NCBI GenBank assembly: GCA_015179125.1
Contig: WHVA01000393.1
Span: forward strand, 45,930 to 109,929
DNA: 64,000 nt
Origin: Gautieria morchelliformis
Lineage: Eukaryota > Basidiomycota > Agaricomycetes > Gomphales > Gomphaceae
Direction: 5' to 3'
Shown here: positions 35,901 through 45,300 of the stretch, piece by piece
Layout of the letters: each line of letters begins with the position of its first letter
Numbering within the stretch: the stretch's first letter is position 1
The notes under the pieces: model-generated
What the model was told of the DNA's origin: nothing
What the model saw: only the letters and a program-made list of their open reading frames with translations
Databases searched by the model: none
Position numbers and translations under genes: made by a program

Positions 35901-37115
35901 CTTAGATATCGTAGCTTTAGAGCCCGAAAAGGCCGTTGTAAAACCTTTTAAACTGATTTTTCGCACACTGAAAAACCTTCCTCCAATCTTAGGTGCATGC
36001 AGCACATCATGGAGCGTAATTTTTCGTTCTTGGCCGTTGACTCTCGATGATCCAGTGACCGTGCCTATGCCGATGAAAGAGACGAAGGTGATCTTATCGG
36101 CGAGGTATGCACGTTTGGGTGTGGGTAGTGAGCGGTATTCCAAGAAATCCGAAATGTCGTTGGTGATGTGGTCAGTGCAACCTGAGTCCAACATCCACTC
36201 GTGTTCACATGCAATATAGAAGCAAACAGCGTCGTTTGGGTTCACGGTGATAGATACAGGTGCTGCCTGAGCAACTGAGCCAGGGTTGTCTGATATAATG
36301 GCGCTCACAGAGGGCGCCGTCCCCTTATCCTTTTTCTCCTTTTTCTTTCCTTTTCCTTTTCGTGCCTCGGACTGGGCCTCCTCTCGTGAGAGGCCGCGAG
36401 CCTTGCGTCGGCAATCCTTTTCCCAATGTCTGGCTCCCTTGCAGTAATTGCAAGCATCCTTTTTCTTTTTGCCACCTACAGTGATTGCGCTGACTTCGAC
36501 CTGTGAGCCCTGATGAAGCTCTTCGGATAGGATCCGAGTGCATACGTCAGACCACGAGATGTTCTTGAAGTCGGTGACAGTGGCGAGAATAGTTTGCTGG
36601 ACAACTTCGTATGAGGTGGGAATGGCTTGGATGACGAAGAGGGCATGGAAAGAGTCGCTGATGGCAAGTCCAGATGCGACGATGCGAGTGCGGAGTTCTG
36701 ACATGCCATCGATCTGTTTGGTGAGAGGTGTGTCGGTAGTGAATTTGGTCGAAATGTATTTGTTGAAATCGACCCAAGTGTTGAGACCGGTGGTGGTGCC
36801 GTATCTGTCAGAGAGCGAAACCCAGTTTTTGCGTAGGGATTTTGCAAGGTTGAGAGATTGGTAAACCGAGGGGTGGCACGTCGACAGAACTATAGATAGG
36901 CCCTGACGAGAGCGCTTGTGAAAATCCTCGAGTTTTGCAAGCTCTTCATCGGTCGGCGGTGATGACTTCGTTGGGATGGTCTCGGTGCCATCAGCAATAC
37001 CGAGTGCGTTGGTAAATAGTAGACTGGCACGGATACCGAAGGACCAGGTGCTCCAGTTTGTACCGTCGAATTTTTCGACCGTTATGGAGGGTCGCGAGAT
37101 GGCAAGGTCGGTCAT
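32901..37115 (-). CDS. Copia A Gag-Pol polyprotein, 1404 aa, open throughout
   Basis: A single uninterrupted frame. In order: gag (KFDGTNWSTW), CCHC knuckle CNYCKGARHWEKDC (about 221-234), protease WMLDSGCTDH (catalytic Asp about 310), integrase with HMDLAGPM, RTDRGGEF and NGVAERANRT (about 498-600), a Pro-rich linker, RT with VYVDDIALFG (about 1080), and RNase H with YSDSDWASD and the RTKHIDIRCHYIQ end. All catalytic residues I can check are present and the length is normal for copia. The 5' LTR, which carries the promoter, is disrupted by another LTR, so transcription may be impaired. Confidence 0.95.
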   Translation of the reverse strand: MTDLAISRPSITVEKFDGTNWSTWSFGIRASLLFTNALGIADGTETIPTKSSPPTDEELAKLEDFHKRSRQGLSIVLSTCHPSVYQSLNLAKSLRKNWVSLSDRYGTTTGLNTWVDFNKYISTKFTTDTPLTKQIDGMSELRTRIVASGLAISDSFHALFVIQAIPTSYEVVQQTILATVTDFKNISWSDVCTRILSEELHQGSQVEVSAITVGGKKKKDACNYCKGARHWEKDCRRKARGLSREEAQSEARKGKGKKKEKKDKGTAPSVSAIISDNPGSVAQAAPVSITVNPNDAVCFYIACEHEWMLDSGCTDHITNDISDFLEYRSLPTPKRAYLADKITFVSFIGIGTVTGSSRVNGQERKITLHDVLHAPKIGGRFFSVRKISLKGFTTAFSGSKATISKDRTVIVEGQANGQHYWLSLRTNAPSVSHIRATPLDILHARLGHLSWSSLRHIDDKIKSSTRRALATCEGCLLGKSTRRKFVPSTHHCTEPFALIHMDLAGPMNTRSIQGHYYHFILVDDYTHHKWIYFLTAKSDTFAQFKNFHALVGNHYNGSLRAIRTDRGGEFLSQEFTQYLEKQGIHHSLTAPNTPQQNGVAERANRTIAEAARAMMYSAGISQGFWEFAVGAAVHVRNRAPSCVTSNISPYEFLTGRKPDFPYLHVFGCLAYAHITTNRTKYDPTSQKLVFVGYDNSTKGYKLWNPSSKRTVISTDVVFEETVFPLKSTPKLPLNPPTPAAPLPPQPSSPSAQIDLALPESDDEDEHPLPPVPPGTADQPPTAPSASPPPNIPDAASPPPEIDPGTAPDQIPAPSGPPEPLIRRSQRIQQRVVAPQPDNVSPDAYHSHRTGPSILRDSSSASATWDDSIVAYLASAQTTPTGDPNTFEYAMSCPDADKWHPAMKEEIRCLLENGTWELCDLPQGRKAIKCKWVYLTKRDTAGHVTRYRARLIAKGFSQAAGIDFEETFAPVARLDSLRLLLALAARLDWDIHHVDIKSAYLNGDLDEEIYMDQPKGFTIQGKEDKVCCLKKAIYGLKQAGQQWHIHLNDTLEGLGFQKLISGDTSIFIKRHDRGDPLIALVYVDDIALFGILPTIQDFKRAIAMCYKVTDLGEISQFLGLHVTRNRPKRSLTINQSHYIECMLMRFDMSGCKPNYTPLATGTQLVANIERDSDASLTSKYQQIVGSLMYAMLGSRPDICFAVNRLSQFGSKPAQEHLFAAQNVLRYLSATQNVMLKYGSNDSTELVRYSDSDWASDTDNRRSTTGYTFILAGGAVAWATQKQRTPALSSTEAEYMALRECAKHAQWTLSLLKQLDFTVDLPLEFFCDSSGAKEIAANSVFHKRTKHIDIRCHYIQELINSHTINILPVSSKENIADLLTKSLPQTQHQYLTKNFGLVDSSSTGEC

Positions 37116-37213
37116 GGATAGGGATCAGACAAAAAGCAAGAGTGTGTGCGTAGTCGAGATAGCCAGAGTGCGTAGTATCGGTTAGGGCGATTTAGAGCGC
37201 GGGGCCCATAACC

Positions 37214-38795
37214 TGTAGGTGCAGAGGTCTGAGATAAGAGCTCTAAGGCTAAGACGACGTCAGGAGAAGCTATTACTATTAGTAGAAAGGTGTCATGACG
37301 CGTTTATTCCTCATAATTCAGGTGCTCTGTCCTACCATTTGTCACTCCATCTCCGTGTTCGTTCCGATCGCCATTGTCATGTTCGGCAACCAATTCTCGC
37401 TGTTCGCAACAATGACCATGGTTATGCCATCAACAAGCGATTGACGTCTTCGGACTAACTTAGCAGTCATTGTTGGGCCTATCACCTCCTCTGCTCGACC
37501 CTCTTCCGATGGTGTTCTGACAATCGGATTGTCATGACCTATGTATTTCCTGCACCTTGTTACCCCCATTCCCTCGTTCGCTACTCCTCCTCGGTGTTTG
37601 CTCGGCTTCGCCCCTCCCTTCGGCCACGCCTCCTCTATGTTCTCTCCGTTCACCCTTCGCCGCATTTCGCCGAACCGCTATTCGCTGCTCGCACATTTCG
37701 CCAACAAGGCACGCCATCAAATACGATCAATACCATTTACCCAGCGTAATGATTCATCACTAACCCCATCATCTTCTTAAATCCAACCCCTTTGGGTTTT
37801 CGTATGGCCAAAGTATGTTCGCGGAGCGTTCCTTCCGTAGGTCGTGTGGGATCGACCCAGTGGACGAAGAGTCCGTGCAGGGTGACATGTATGCGGGTCC
37901 CAAGACATGGTTTCGTACATAAGTACCTTCGCCACCTTTACTCTCCGTCGTTTCATGTTCGCACCCCTCCCTCACTCTATTGTATGTTTATTCCATCTCC
38001 TTAGTATCATGACTGCGCACCCCTATCCAACCCTGACTCGTGGCGGCCTCTTTCCTATTCGCTGATACCGTACGAGCATTAGATATAAGTAGTTTACATT
38101 TGCATGTATATTCCCCAGTTCAATTATCATACGTCGTCCATCTTGTGCAAACTTGACCTCGCTGTGATCATCGTCTTGAGCCTCCCCTTGAAGATTTCTA
38201 TCTTCAACCAGCCAAGGACTTAGGCATCACTGGTGAGTTCTCATACTTCATCTTCGTTACCTTAGCCTTCGAACTACTTTCTGAGCTGTTGGCGAAGGGC
38301 TCTGAAGGAGCACCTTTGCCAGCAAAGGGACCGTCGAAACTTAGACAGCCCTTCCGCGATATCTTGCACATTACGTCGTCAAGTGCTGTGAGCTATTTCA
38401 CTACGACTGTAGATAGGGCGACCCCCATTCGGGCAAACCCTCTTGTTTCGTGAACCTTCATCAGTTCACCTATTTGCCAGACGGCCTACTTATTCACACA
38501 AGTTAATCGGGCATTCGCTGTGTTCACTAATACACGATATTAATGCTTGAAAACCAATCTTGACAAAAGGACTAAATACCTAAGACGACGTCAGGAGAAG
38601 CTGAGAGGTCGTCGTACAATCGGGGCTGTACTTATACTAGCTAGAGTGACCTTTTGTACTCTAAAAGAGGAATAGAACAATAGGGTAGAACAATGGAGTG
38701 AAGATACAGAAGGGGCTGTGGCAAGGGACAACGCGCTAAGTGGACAAAGGGTCGGTGATCTCGGTGATTGGTCAAGTATGACCGGTTTTTCAACA
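37214..38795 (-). repeat. 5' LTR of copia A, split by a TGTCA-family LTR
   Basis: The outer parts 37214-37290 and 38571-38795 add to 302 bp, matching 32605-32906. AAAGG is duplicated on both sides of the insertion. Confidence 0.92.
37291..38565 (-). mobile_element. TGTCA-family solo LTR, copy 3 (1275 bp, long form)
   Basis: In plus orientation it starts TGTCATGACGCG and ends CCAATCTTGACA, so it is reversed relative to copies 1, 2 and 6. Flanked by AAAGG at 37286-37290 and 38566-38570. It carries about 245 bp more than the short form at the TGTCATGA end, with a second GTCATGA at the inner border (about 37530-37537). Confidence 0.92.
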
Positions 38796-39007
38796 GTACT
38801 GCCAATGACGCAGTCGGTCACGTGATCTCCCTAATATAGCATCTGAGTTCAAAGAGAGAACTATACAGTTCTTCCTCTTTGAACTCAGGTGAGACAATAA
38901 TATACTTACGAGTGTTCGTACTAATATACAGTTATTCCTCTTCGAACTCAGTCCTGCCTGCAACAGGTTATGGGCCCCGCGCTCTGAACGAAGAAGAAAA
39001 TTATTGT

Positions 39008-39766
39008 CATGTCAGACTCAGAGACTGAAAAGCACGTGAGAAGCGTTAAGCTTACCAGCTCGAACTATAATGTTTGGGCAGTGGCTCTGTAAGGGAAACT
39101 CATGATGGTAAATGCATGGCGGATAATCACCGAAGACCTCAAAAGGCCGGTGGATACCGTACAGGCAGAAAAGTGGCTACTAAAGCGAGAGGAAGCCGCC
39201 GGTATTATCTTGAAATCCTTAACTCCAACGCAATATGTCCATATCGAGGGGATCATGGATGATCCCATCGAGATGTAGAATAGGTTGAGAGCCGCGCACC
39301 GATCGCAGGTAGCAAACAGCCGTTTCCACGCTATGCAGAAGCTGCTAAGCATACGAAAAGATGATGGGGAATCGCTCACAGACTATATTACCCAAATAAA
39401 TACGGCCACCAATGATCTCGTTTCACTCGCACCGAGCACACTTACCGTCCAGAACGTCATCGATGAGATCGGGATACACGCTGCAATCGCCGGACTCAAC
39501 CACGTCGAATACGGCGCCTTCACATCGTCCATCCTCTTGCTCAGTATCCTCGACCATGCGGCCATCACCACAGCCTTCTGGAACGAGGACTTGAAGCACC
39601 AGGCCTCCTCAGCATCATCAGCAGCGGCGCTATCAACAATCTCCAAAAAAAGGGGAAACATTGCAACTTGCGCCGTCTGCAAGAAATGAGGTCATACAGC
39701 GGACCGATGCTGGATAGCACATCCGGACACAGGAATTCGTAGGAAACGCAAGTCTACAGACCCTGT
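39008..39766 (+). pseudogene. Copia B gag (decayed)
   Basis: The reading starts MSDSETEKHVRSVKLTSSNY and runs through a copia capsid (LRAAHRSQVANSRF; KDDGESLTDYI) to a knuckle CAVCKK-stop-GHTADRC. Stops at 39090-39092 (TAA from CAA), 39276-39278 (TAG from TGG) and 39687-39689 (TGA from CGA, restoring the knuckle Arg) are all single transitions. The frame is then cut by a TGTCA-family LTR. Confidence 0.88.
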
Positions 39767-40797
39767 TGTCATGACCTGTCTATTTCTCTTACCCCACTGT
39801 CTCTATGTTCCCTCTCGTCACTCCCTAGCATCTTCGCCAGAGTTCGCCGCACCCACCGACCACTCCCCCTCTACGTCCACTCTACGCGCTGTTTGCCCCA
39901 TTCTCTGAACCGCTATTCGCTGCTTGCGTATTTCTCCAGCAGGCACGCCATCAAATATGATCGATACCATTCACCCAGCATGATGGTTCATCATTAACCC
40001 CATCATCTTCTTAATCCAACCCCTTTGGGTGTTCATATGGCCAAAGTGTGTTCGCAGGACGTCCCTTCCATAGGTCATGTGGGATCAACCCAGTAGACGA
40101 AGAGTCCATGCAGGGTAGCATGTATGCGGGTCGCAAGACATGGTTTTGTCCATAAGTGCCTTCGCCACCTTTATTCTCTGTCGTTTCATGTTCGCATTTT
40201 TCCCTCACTCTATTGTATGTTTATTCCATCTACTTAGTATCATGACTGCGCACCCCTATCCGACCCTGACTCACGACGGCCCCTTTCCTATTCACTAATA
40301 CCTTACGAGCATTCGATATAGCTAGTTTGCATTCGCATGTATATTCTCCAGTTCAATTATCATACATTGTCCATCTTGTGCAAACTTGACCTCGCTGTGA
40401 TCATCGTCTTGAGCCTTCTCTTGGAGATTTCTATCTTCGACTAGCAGAGGACTTAGGCATCACTGGTGAGTTCTCATACTTCATCTTCGTTACCTTAGCC
40501 TTCGAACTATTTTCTGTGCTGTTGGCAAAGGGCTCCGAAGGAGCACCTTTGCCGGCGAAGGGATTGTCACTACTTAGACAGCCCTTCCGTGACACCTTGC
40601 ACGTTGTATCGTCAAGTGCCACGGGCCATTTCGCTACGACTGTAGATAGGGCGAGCCCCGTTCGGGCAACCCTCCTATGTTGTGAACATTCATTGGTTCA
40701 TGTATTCGCCGAACGGCATACTTATTTGCACAAGTCATTCGGGCATTCGCTGTGTTCACTAATACACGATATTAACGCCTAAAAACCAATCTTGACA
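39767..40797 (-). mobile_element. TGTCA-family solo LTR, copy 4 (1031 bp, short form)
   Basis: Starts TGTCATGACCTG, ends CCAATCTTGACA; flanked by CCTGT at 39762-39766 and 40798-40802. It lies in copia B between gag and protease. Confidence 0.92.
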
Positions 40798-40802
40798 CCT
40801 GT

Positions 40803-41837
40803 CCCCTTCCTCCACCGGCAGCGACGCTGACCTGCGTTGGAACACAGATACAGGGGCCACCAGTCATATGACGCCCCACCGTCATTGGCTGCGAGACTAC
40901 GAAGCTTACCGCGTACCCATTCGACTAGCCACCAATGAGATCATATATTCAGCGGGAAGGGGGAAAGTCTTATTCATCCCTGAGATCGATGGAAAATTAG
41001 CACAAAATGTTATTTTCTCCCAAGTCTTACATGTACCTGCGCTGCAAAATAACCTGCTTGCAGTCCTCCATTTAACTACCCAACATGGATTCACAGTTAA
41101 CATCGTGAAGGATCGCATCTCATTCTCACAAAATGGACAACTACGCTTCTGTGCTACCGTACAAAACGGGATAGGCTTCTTAGCTGGGAATACGATGTTA
41201 AACTCAGTATGCGCACTCGCCACTTCACCGTCCACCATAGATCACCCACTACTACACAAGCGACTTGCCCACATTGGTCGAGCGCGCCTGGAGAGACTCT
41301 TGACGGAGGATATGGCAAATGGAATACACGTAAGCGACAGTGCAGACATTCCCCAGGTCTGTGGACCCTGCATTGCTGCTAAACAACATCGTCATCCCTT
41401 TCCAAAAAAGAGTACCAACCGCGCACCCAGGCCACTTGATCTGATCATCTCCGACGTGCATGGTCCCCTCCCCGTCCGCACACCATCTGGATATCGATAC
41501 TGGATCACCTTCACGGATGACTGCACAAGGTACAGATGCGCCTACCTCCTTAGAACGAAGGACGAAGCATTTGACGCCTATCGATTGTATGAGGCGATGG
41601 CAGAGAATCAGACAAATTCCCGAGTGCGACGATTTTGGGACAATCAAGGGGGCGAGTACATCAGTCATAAATGGATGCAGCACTTCCAGCGTCGAGGCAT
41701 AATCCACGAACATACAACGAAGGGAACGCCACAGCAAAATGGCATTTCAGAAAGAACCAACCGGACACTTACCAAAGGGATAGTTGCTTTACTGCAGCAA
41801 GCTCGCTTACCAGCATCAATGTGGGGAGAGGCTCTAA
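40803..41837 (+). pseudogene. Copia B protease and integrase N-terminal half
   Basis: Opens with the protease site RWNTDTGATSHMTPH and continues through the GAG-pre-integrase region (HKRLAHIGRARLERLL; CGPCIAAKQHRHPF) into the integrase core with IISDVHGPL, WDNQGGEY and NGISERTNRT. It stays open until copia C interrupts it at 41838. It is joined to 47102 after removal of C and one TCTAA. Confidence 0.9.
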
Positions 41838-42335
41838 TGTTGGGTGCATTTATGCTCCTGCACCAAAATCAAGCATAATATATCCAATTTGTTGTGTGGC
41901 CTTCCAAGTTCTTCTCACATTGTTCTTGTATTATGCATCCATTTCTCTGGTTATTTTCGAAATTTTCCACTCATTCCTTATCTCTCTATTTCATCTTGTT
42001 ATTCCTACTTTCACAGGCGGCTGCACCCAGCGGAGTCTGAAATGACTTCGACGCGCGAGCTCTTGGGCGCTAAAGGGCCGGGTAGTAGTACATGCGCAGT
42101 GGAACACATTTCCCCCTCTCTCAGTGACCACTAAATTCACTGAGAGAGGCAAGTAAATTAGTCTAGTAGTCTTTGCATTTATTGACCTAGAAATGCTCTG
42201 TAGTGAATTGATTTCTAGGTAGTGTATAATATATTTATAGTGACCACTAAATTCACTGAGAGAGTGAATTGATTTCTAGTCTATTCTTTTGAATAACAAG
42301 CCCATACCTACTGCCTATAATTCCTGTCCTCTACA
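41838..42335 (+). repeat. 5' LTR of copia C
   Basis: 498 bp. It contains an internal near-direct repeat around CACTAAATTCACTGAGAGAG (about 42129-42148 and 42245-42264), which may be a promoter element or a duplication within the LTR. Confidence 0.95.
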
Positions 42336-42336
42336 G

Positions 42337-42352
42337 GGTTATGGGCCCCGGA
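42337..42352 (+). promoter_or_regulatory. Primer-binding site of copia C containing the gag start codon
   Basis: GGTTATGGGCCCCGG is complementary to the anticodon arm (CAU) of an initiator-type tRNA-Met, as in elements primed by a half tRNA. The first ATG of the polyprotein (42341) lies inside it. The same motif follows the 5' LTRs of copia A and B. The tRNA match is inferred from general knowledge of the initiator tRNA, not checked against this genome. Confidence 0.65.
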
Positions 42353-45300
42353 GACACTTCTGAGAAGCTGTTGGGTGTTGAGAAGCTTGCTACTGATGGA
42401 AGTAATTGGCCATTGTGGCGAGCCACTCTCATCAGCTATTTCGAGTCCAAAAATTTGCTCAAGCATGTAGAAGGGAGAGTCACTCGACCTCCTGATCCTC
42501 CAGTCATGCCCCCAGGCCATATTCTAACAGAAGCTGAGGAAACTCAGATGGATAAGGCCGAGGAGAAGCTGGAGAGATACCTTGCTAGAGAAGGACAAGC
42601 CAAGACCCAAATCATCGTCTCAGTGTCAGAGTCATTAGCCCTGATGCTACAGAAGCAGAAGACAGCAAAAGAGACTTGGGATGCACTGGTCAATGAAATG
42701 ACCAAAAAGCCCAAGATGGTCCTCACCAGCCTGCAGAGACAACTCCGCAGTATGAGATGTCCTGAGGATGGAGACTTGAGAGATCACTTGGACAAGGCCC
42801 AAGACCTATATGCTCGTCTTAATGAGATGGGAGCTAGAGTTTCTGAAGAAGAATTCATGGACATAATCCTTGCGTCACTTCCACCATCCTATGAGGCAGT
42901 CATGAATGCCCTTACAACTTCGCTTGAAGAATGCGGGATGCCATTGGTCCCTGATAATATTATTAGGGTACTAAAGGCTCAGTATGACAGGAAGAAAACA
43001 CTCCCGCAAGAAGAGCAGGTGTTTATTGGTTCATCTACTAAGAAGGACCAGAAGGGGCAGAAGGCGCATGTATGCACCAACTGCAAAAAGCCTGGACATT
43101 CCATCGAAAATTGCTGGGCTAAAGGAGGTGGTAAAGAAGGTCAAGGACCACGTCAGAAGAAGAAAGCCAAAGGCAAGAAGAAGAAGAAGGGTAAAGCAAA
43201 AGCGAATGTTGCCGAAGAAGAGTCTACTTCTGAGGAAAGTGGTGATGGGCATCTTGCCTTCACCAATTTTGACGAGTGCTCTAATTTCAATTTGAGCACA
43301 TCCTCAGGAGTTATAGTCATACTCGACACCGGAACGACATCGCATATGACTCCTCACAAAAATTTATTGAGGAACTACTGTCAATTCTCACAGCCGAGGA
43401 CTATCCGAGCAGCCAACAAAGGTACCTTTGATGCCTTCGGCTCAGGACTGCTCGTATTATCCAATAAGGTTGGAGATAGAACAGTAGAAGTCACGTTGCA
43501 AGATACATACTATGCACCCAAAATTGCTGCTACCCTCGTCTCGATCGGTCGGTGCGATGATGCTGGCTACGACATTCGACTCGGTGGCCAGAAATGCACA
43601 ATATCTAATGCTGCTGGAAAAGTATTGATGCAAGCACCGAAAGTCAATGGCTTATATCGACTAGACCTCCAGTCACCAAGTGCTCAAGCCCATATGTGTT
43701 TATCTGCCATGGAAATTCATCAAAAGATGGGGCACATCTCGCAGAAGTCCCTACAACATCTATTAAATCATGGCATGATATTGGGCATTGAACTGAGCTC
43801 CACAGGCGATAGAATTGTCTGTGATGCGTGTATTCAGGCCAAGATTGCGCGCAAACCTCTTCCTCGAGAACCCAGAGACCGAACATCAAAATTCGGTGAC
43901 AGAATTTATTCTGATGTCTGGGGACCTGCAAGACACCTCACGATCGATAAGAAGTCATATTATGTCTCCTTTATCGATGACTACTCAAGAGAATCGGTGA
44001 TCTATCTCATGGCGAACAAATCAGAAGCATTCTCAAAGTACAAGCTCTACGAGGCTTTAATGCTTCGACAGAGAAATATGCACATCAAGGCACTTGTTTC
44101 TGATCGAGGGGGCGAGTATACGAGCTCTGAATTCGAACAGCATCTAGCCAAACAAGGCACGAAGCATCAGTTGACGGTACACGACACACCAGAGTCCAAT
44201 GGTGTTGCGGAACGCCTGAACCGAACCCTCACTGAGAGAACTCGTGCCATGCTGCTAGAATCAAGCCTTCCTAAGATATTATGGGGCTATGCGATACAGC
44301 ATGCCAATTATCTTAGGAACAGGACGCATACAAGAGCTCTACCAGATAAAACGCCCTACGAGATGATTCACCATGAAAAACCGAATCTCAAAGACATTCA
44401 CGCGTGGGGAACTGAAATTTACGTTAAAATCACTCAGGGAGATAAATTGGCAGCTCGTGCCAAAAGAGCTCGGTGGATAGGAATTTCTGCGCAGAGCCAT
44501 GGTCATTATGTTTATTGGCCTGACTCGCACAAAGTTTCTGTCGAGCGGAACGTTGTCTTTGATTCAGAAATGAAGAAGGGAAAGGTCCCAATCATTTCTA
44601 TTGAGGAATCCAAGCTACCTACGTCTAAAGAAGAGAAGAAAGCCATTCCGGCATCAGTGCCTGTGCCCGGTCGCTTAGTCAGCGAAGAGGCAAAGATCGA
44701 AGAAATTGATGAAAGTGCACCGGAAGAATATCTTGAAAAGCTGCAACCTATTCAGGGAGTTGATGACAGACCTAGAGAAGCTGAACCGATAAGGAGAAGC
44801 GAAAGGATCCGTCAACAACAAGTGCAGCCGGCCCCATCAGGTCCCGTGACAAGATCTCAAACTCAGAGACAAACTGGCGCACATACGACTACGCTAGCTT
44901 ACGAGGACGTTGAGGACCATGAAGAAGTTTTATTCGACCAAGAATTATCCTCCGAGATTGATGGCATCAGTAGCTATGAGTGTGCCATCAGTGCGTTTCT
45001 AACCGACGGTCAAAACAACATTAAGGCGCCGGATTTGAGTCAAATTGAACCTAGCAATGCAGACGAAGCTCTGAATAATCCTATGTGGAAGAAATCAATG
45101 GACAAAGAGTATGAGGCCCTAATCGACAAGGGAGTGTGGGAAAGAACCAAACCACCTCCTGGAGCCAACATTGTCGGCAACAAATGGGTCTACCTTTGGA
45201 AGCGTAATCCAGAAGGGAAACCAATAGTACCTAAATCGAGAATGGTCGCCCAAGGCTTCACGCAGAAGTTTGGAATCGACTATGATGAGACATACTCACC

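Larger units (their letters stand above)
32605..38795 (-). mobile_element. Copia element A, intact polyprotein, 302-bp LTRs
   Basis: LTRs 32605-32906 and 37214-38795 (302 bp after removing the LTR inserted at 37291-38565) differ at about five positions, all transitions. Target duplication GTACT lies at 32600-32604 and 38796-38800, inside the 5' LTR of copia B. The minus-strand primer site after the 5' LTR is GGTTATGGGCCCCGCGC, which fits the anticodon arm of initiator tRNA-Met. A polypurine tract CGGGGGAG precedes the 3' LTR. Confidence 0.95.
32593..38965 (+). repeat. 5' LTR of copia B, split by copia A
   Basis: The 12 bp TGTTGCAGTACT (32593-32604) plus 38801-38965 make 177 bp, equal to the 3' LTR at 49411-49587. 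Confidence 0.9.

Noticed and set aside
41844..42134. A 96-aa frame found twice, at 41844-42134 and 46605-46895
   Set aside because: Both copies lie in the LTRs of copia C and are identical only because the LTRs are; no protein character.
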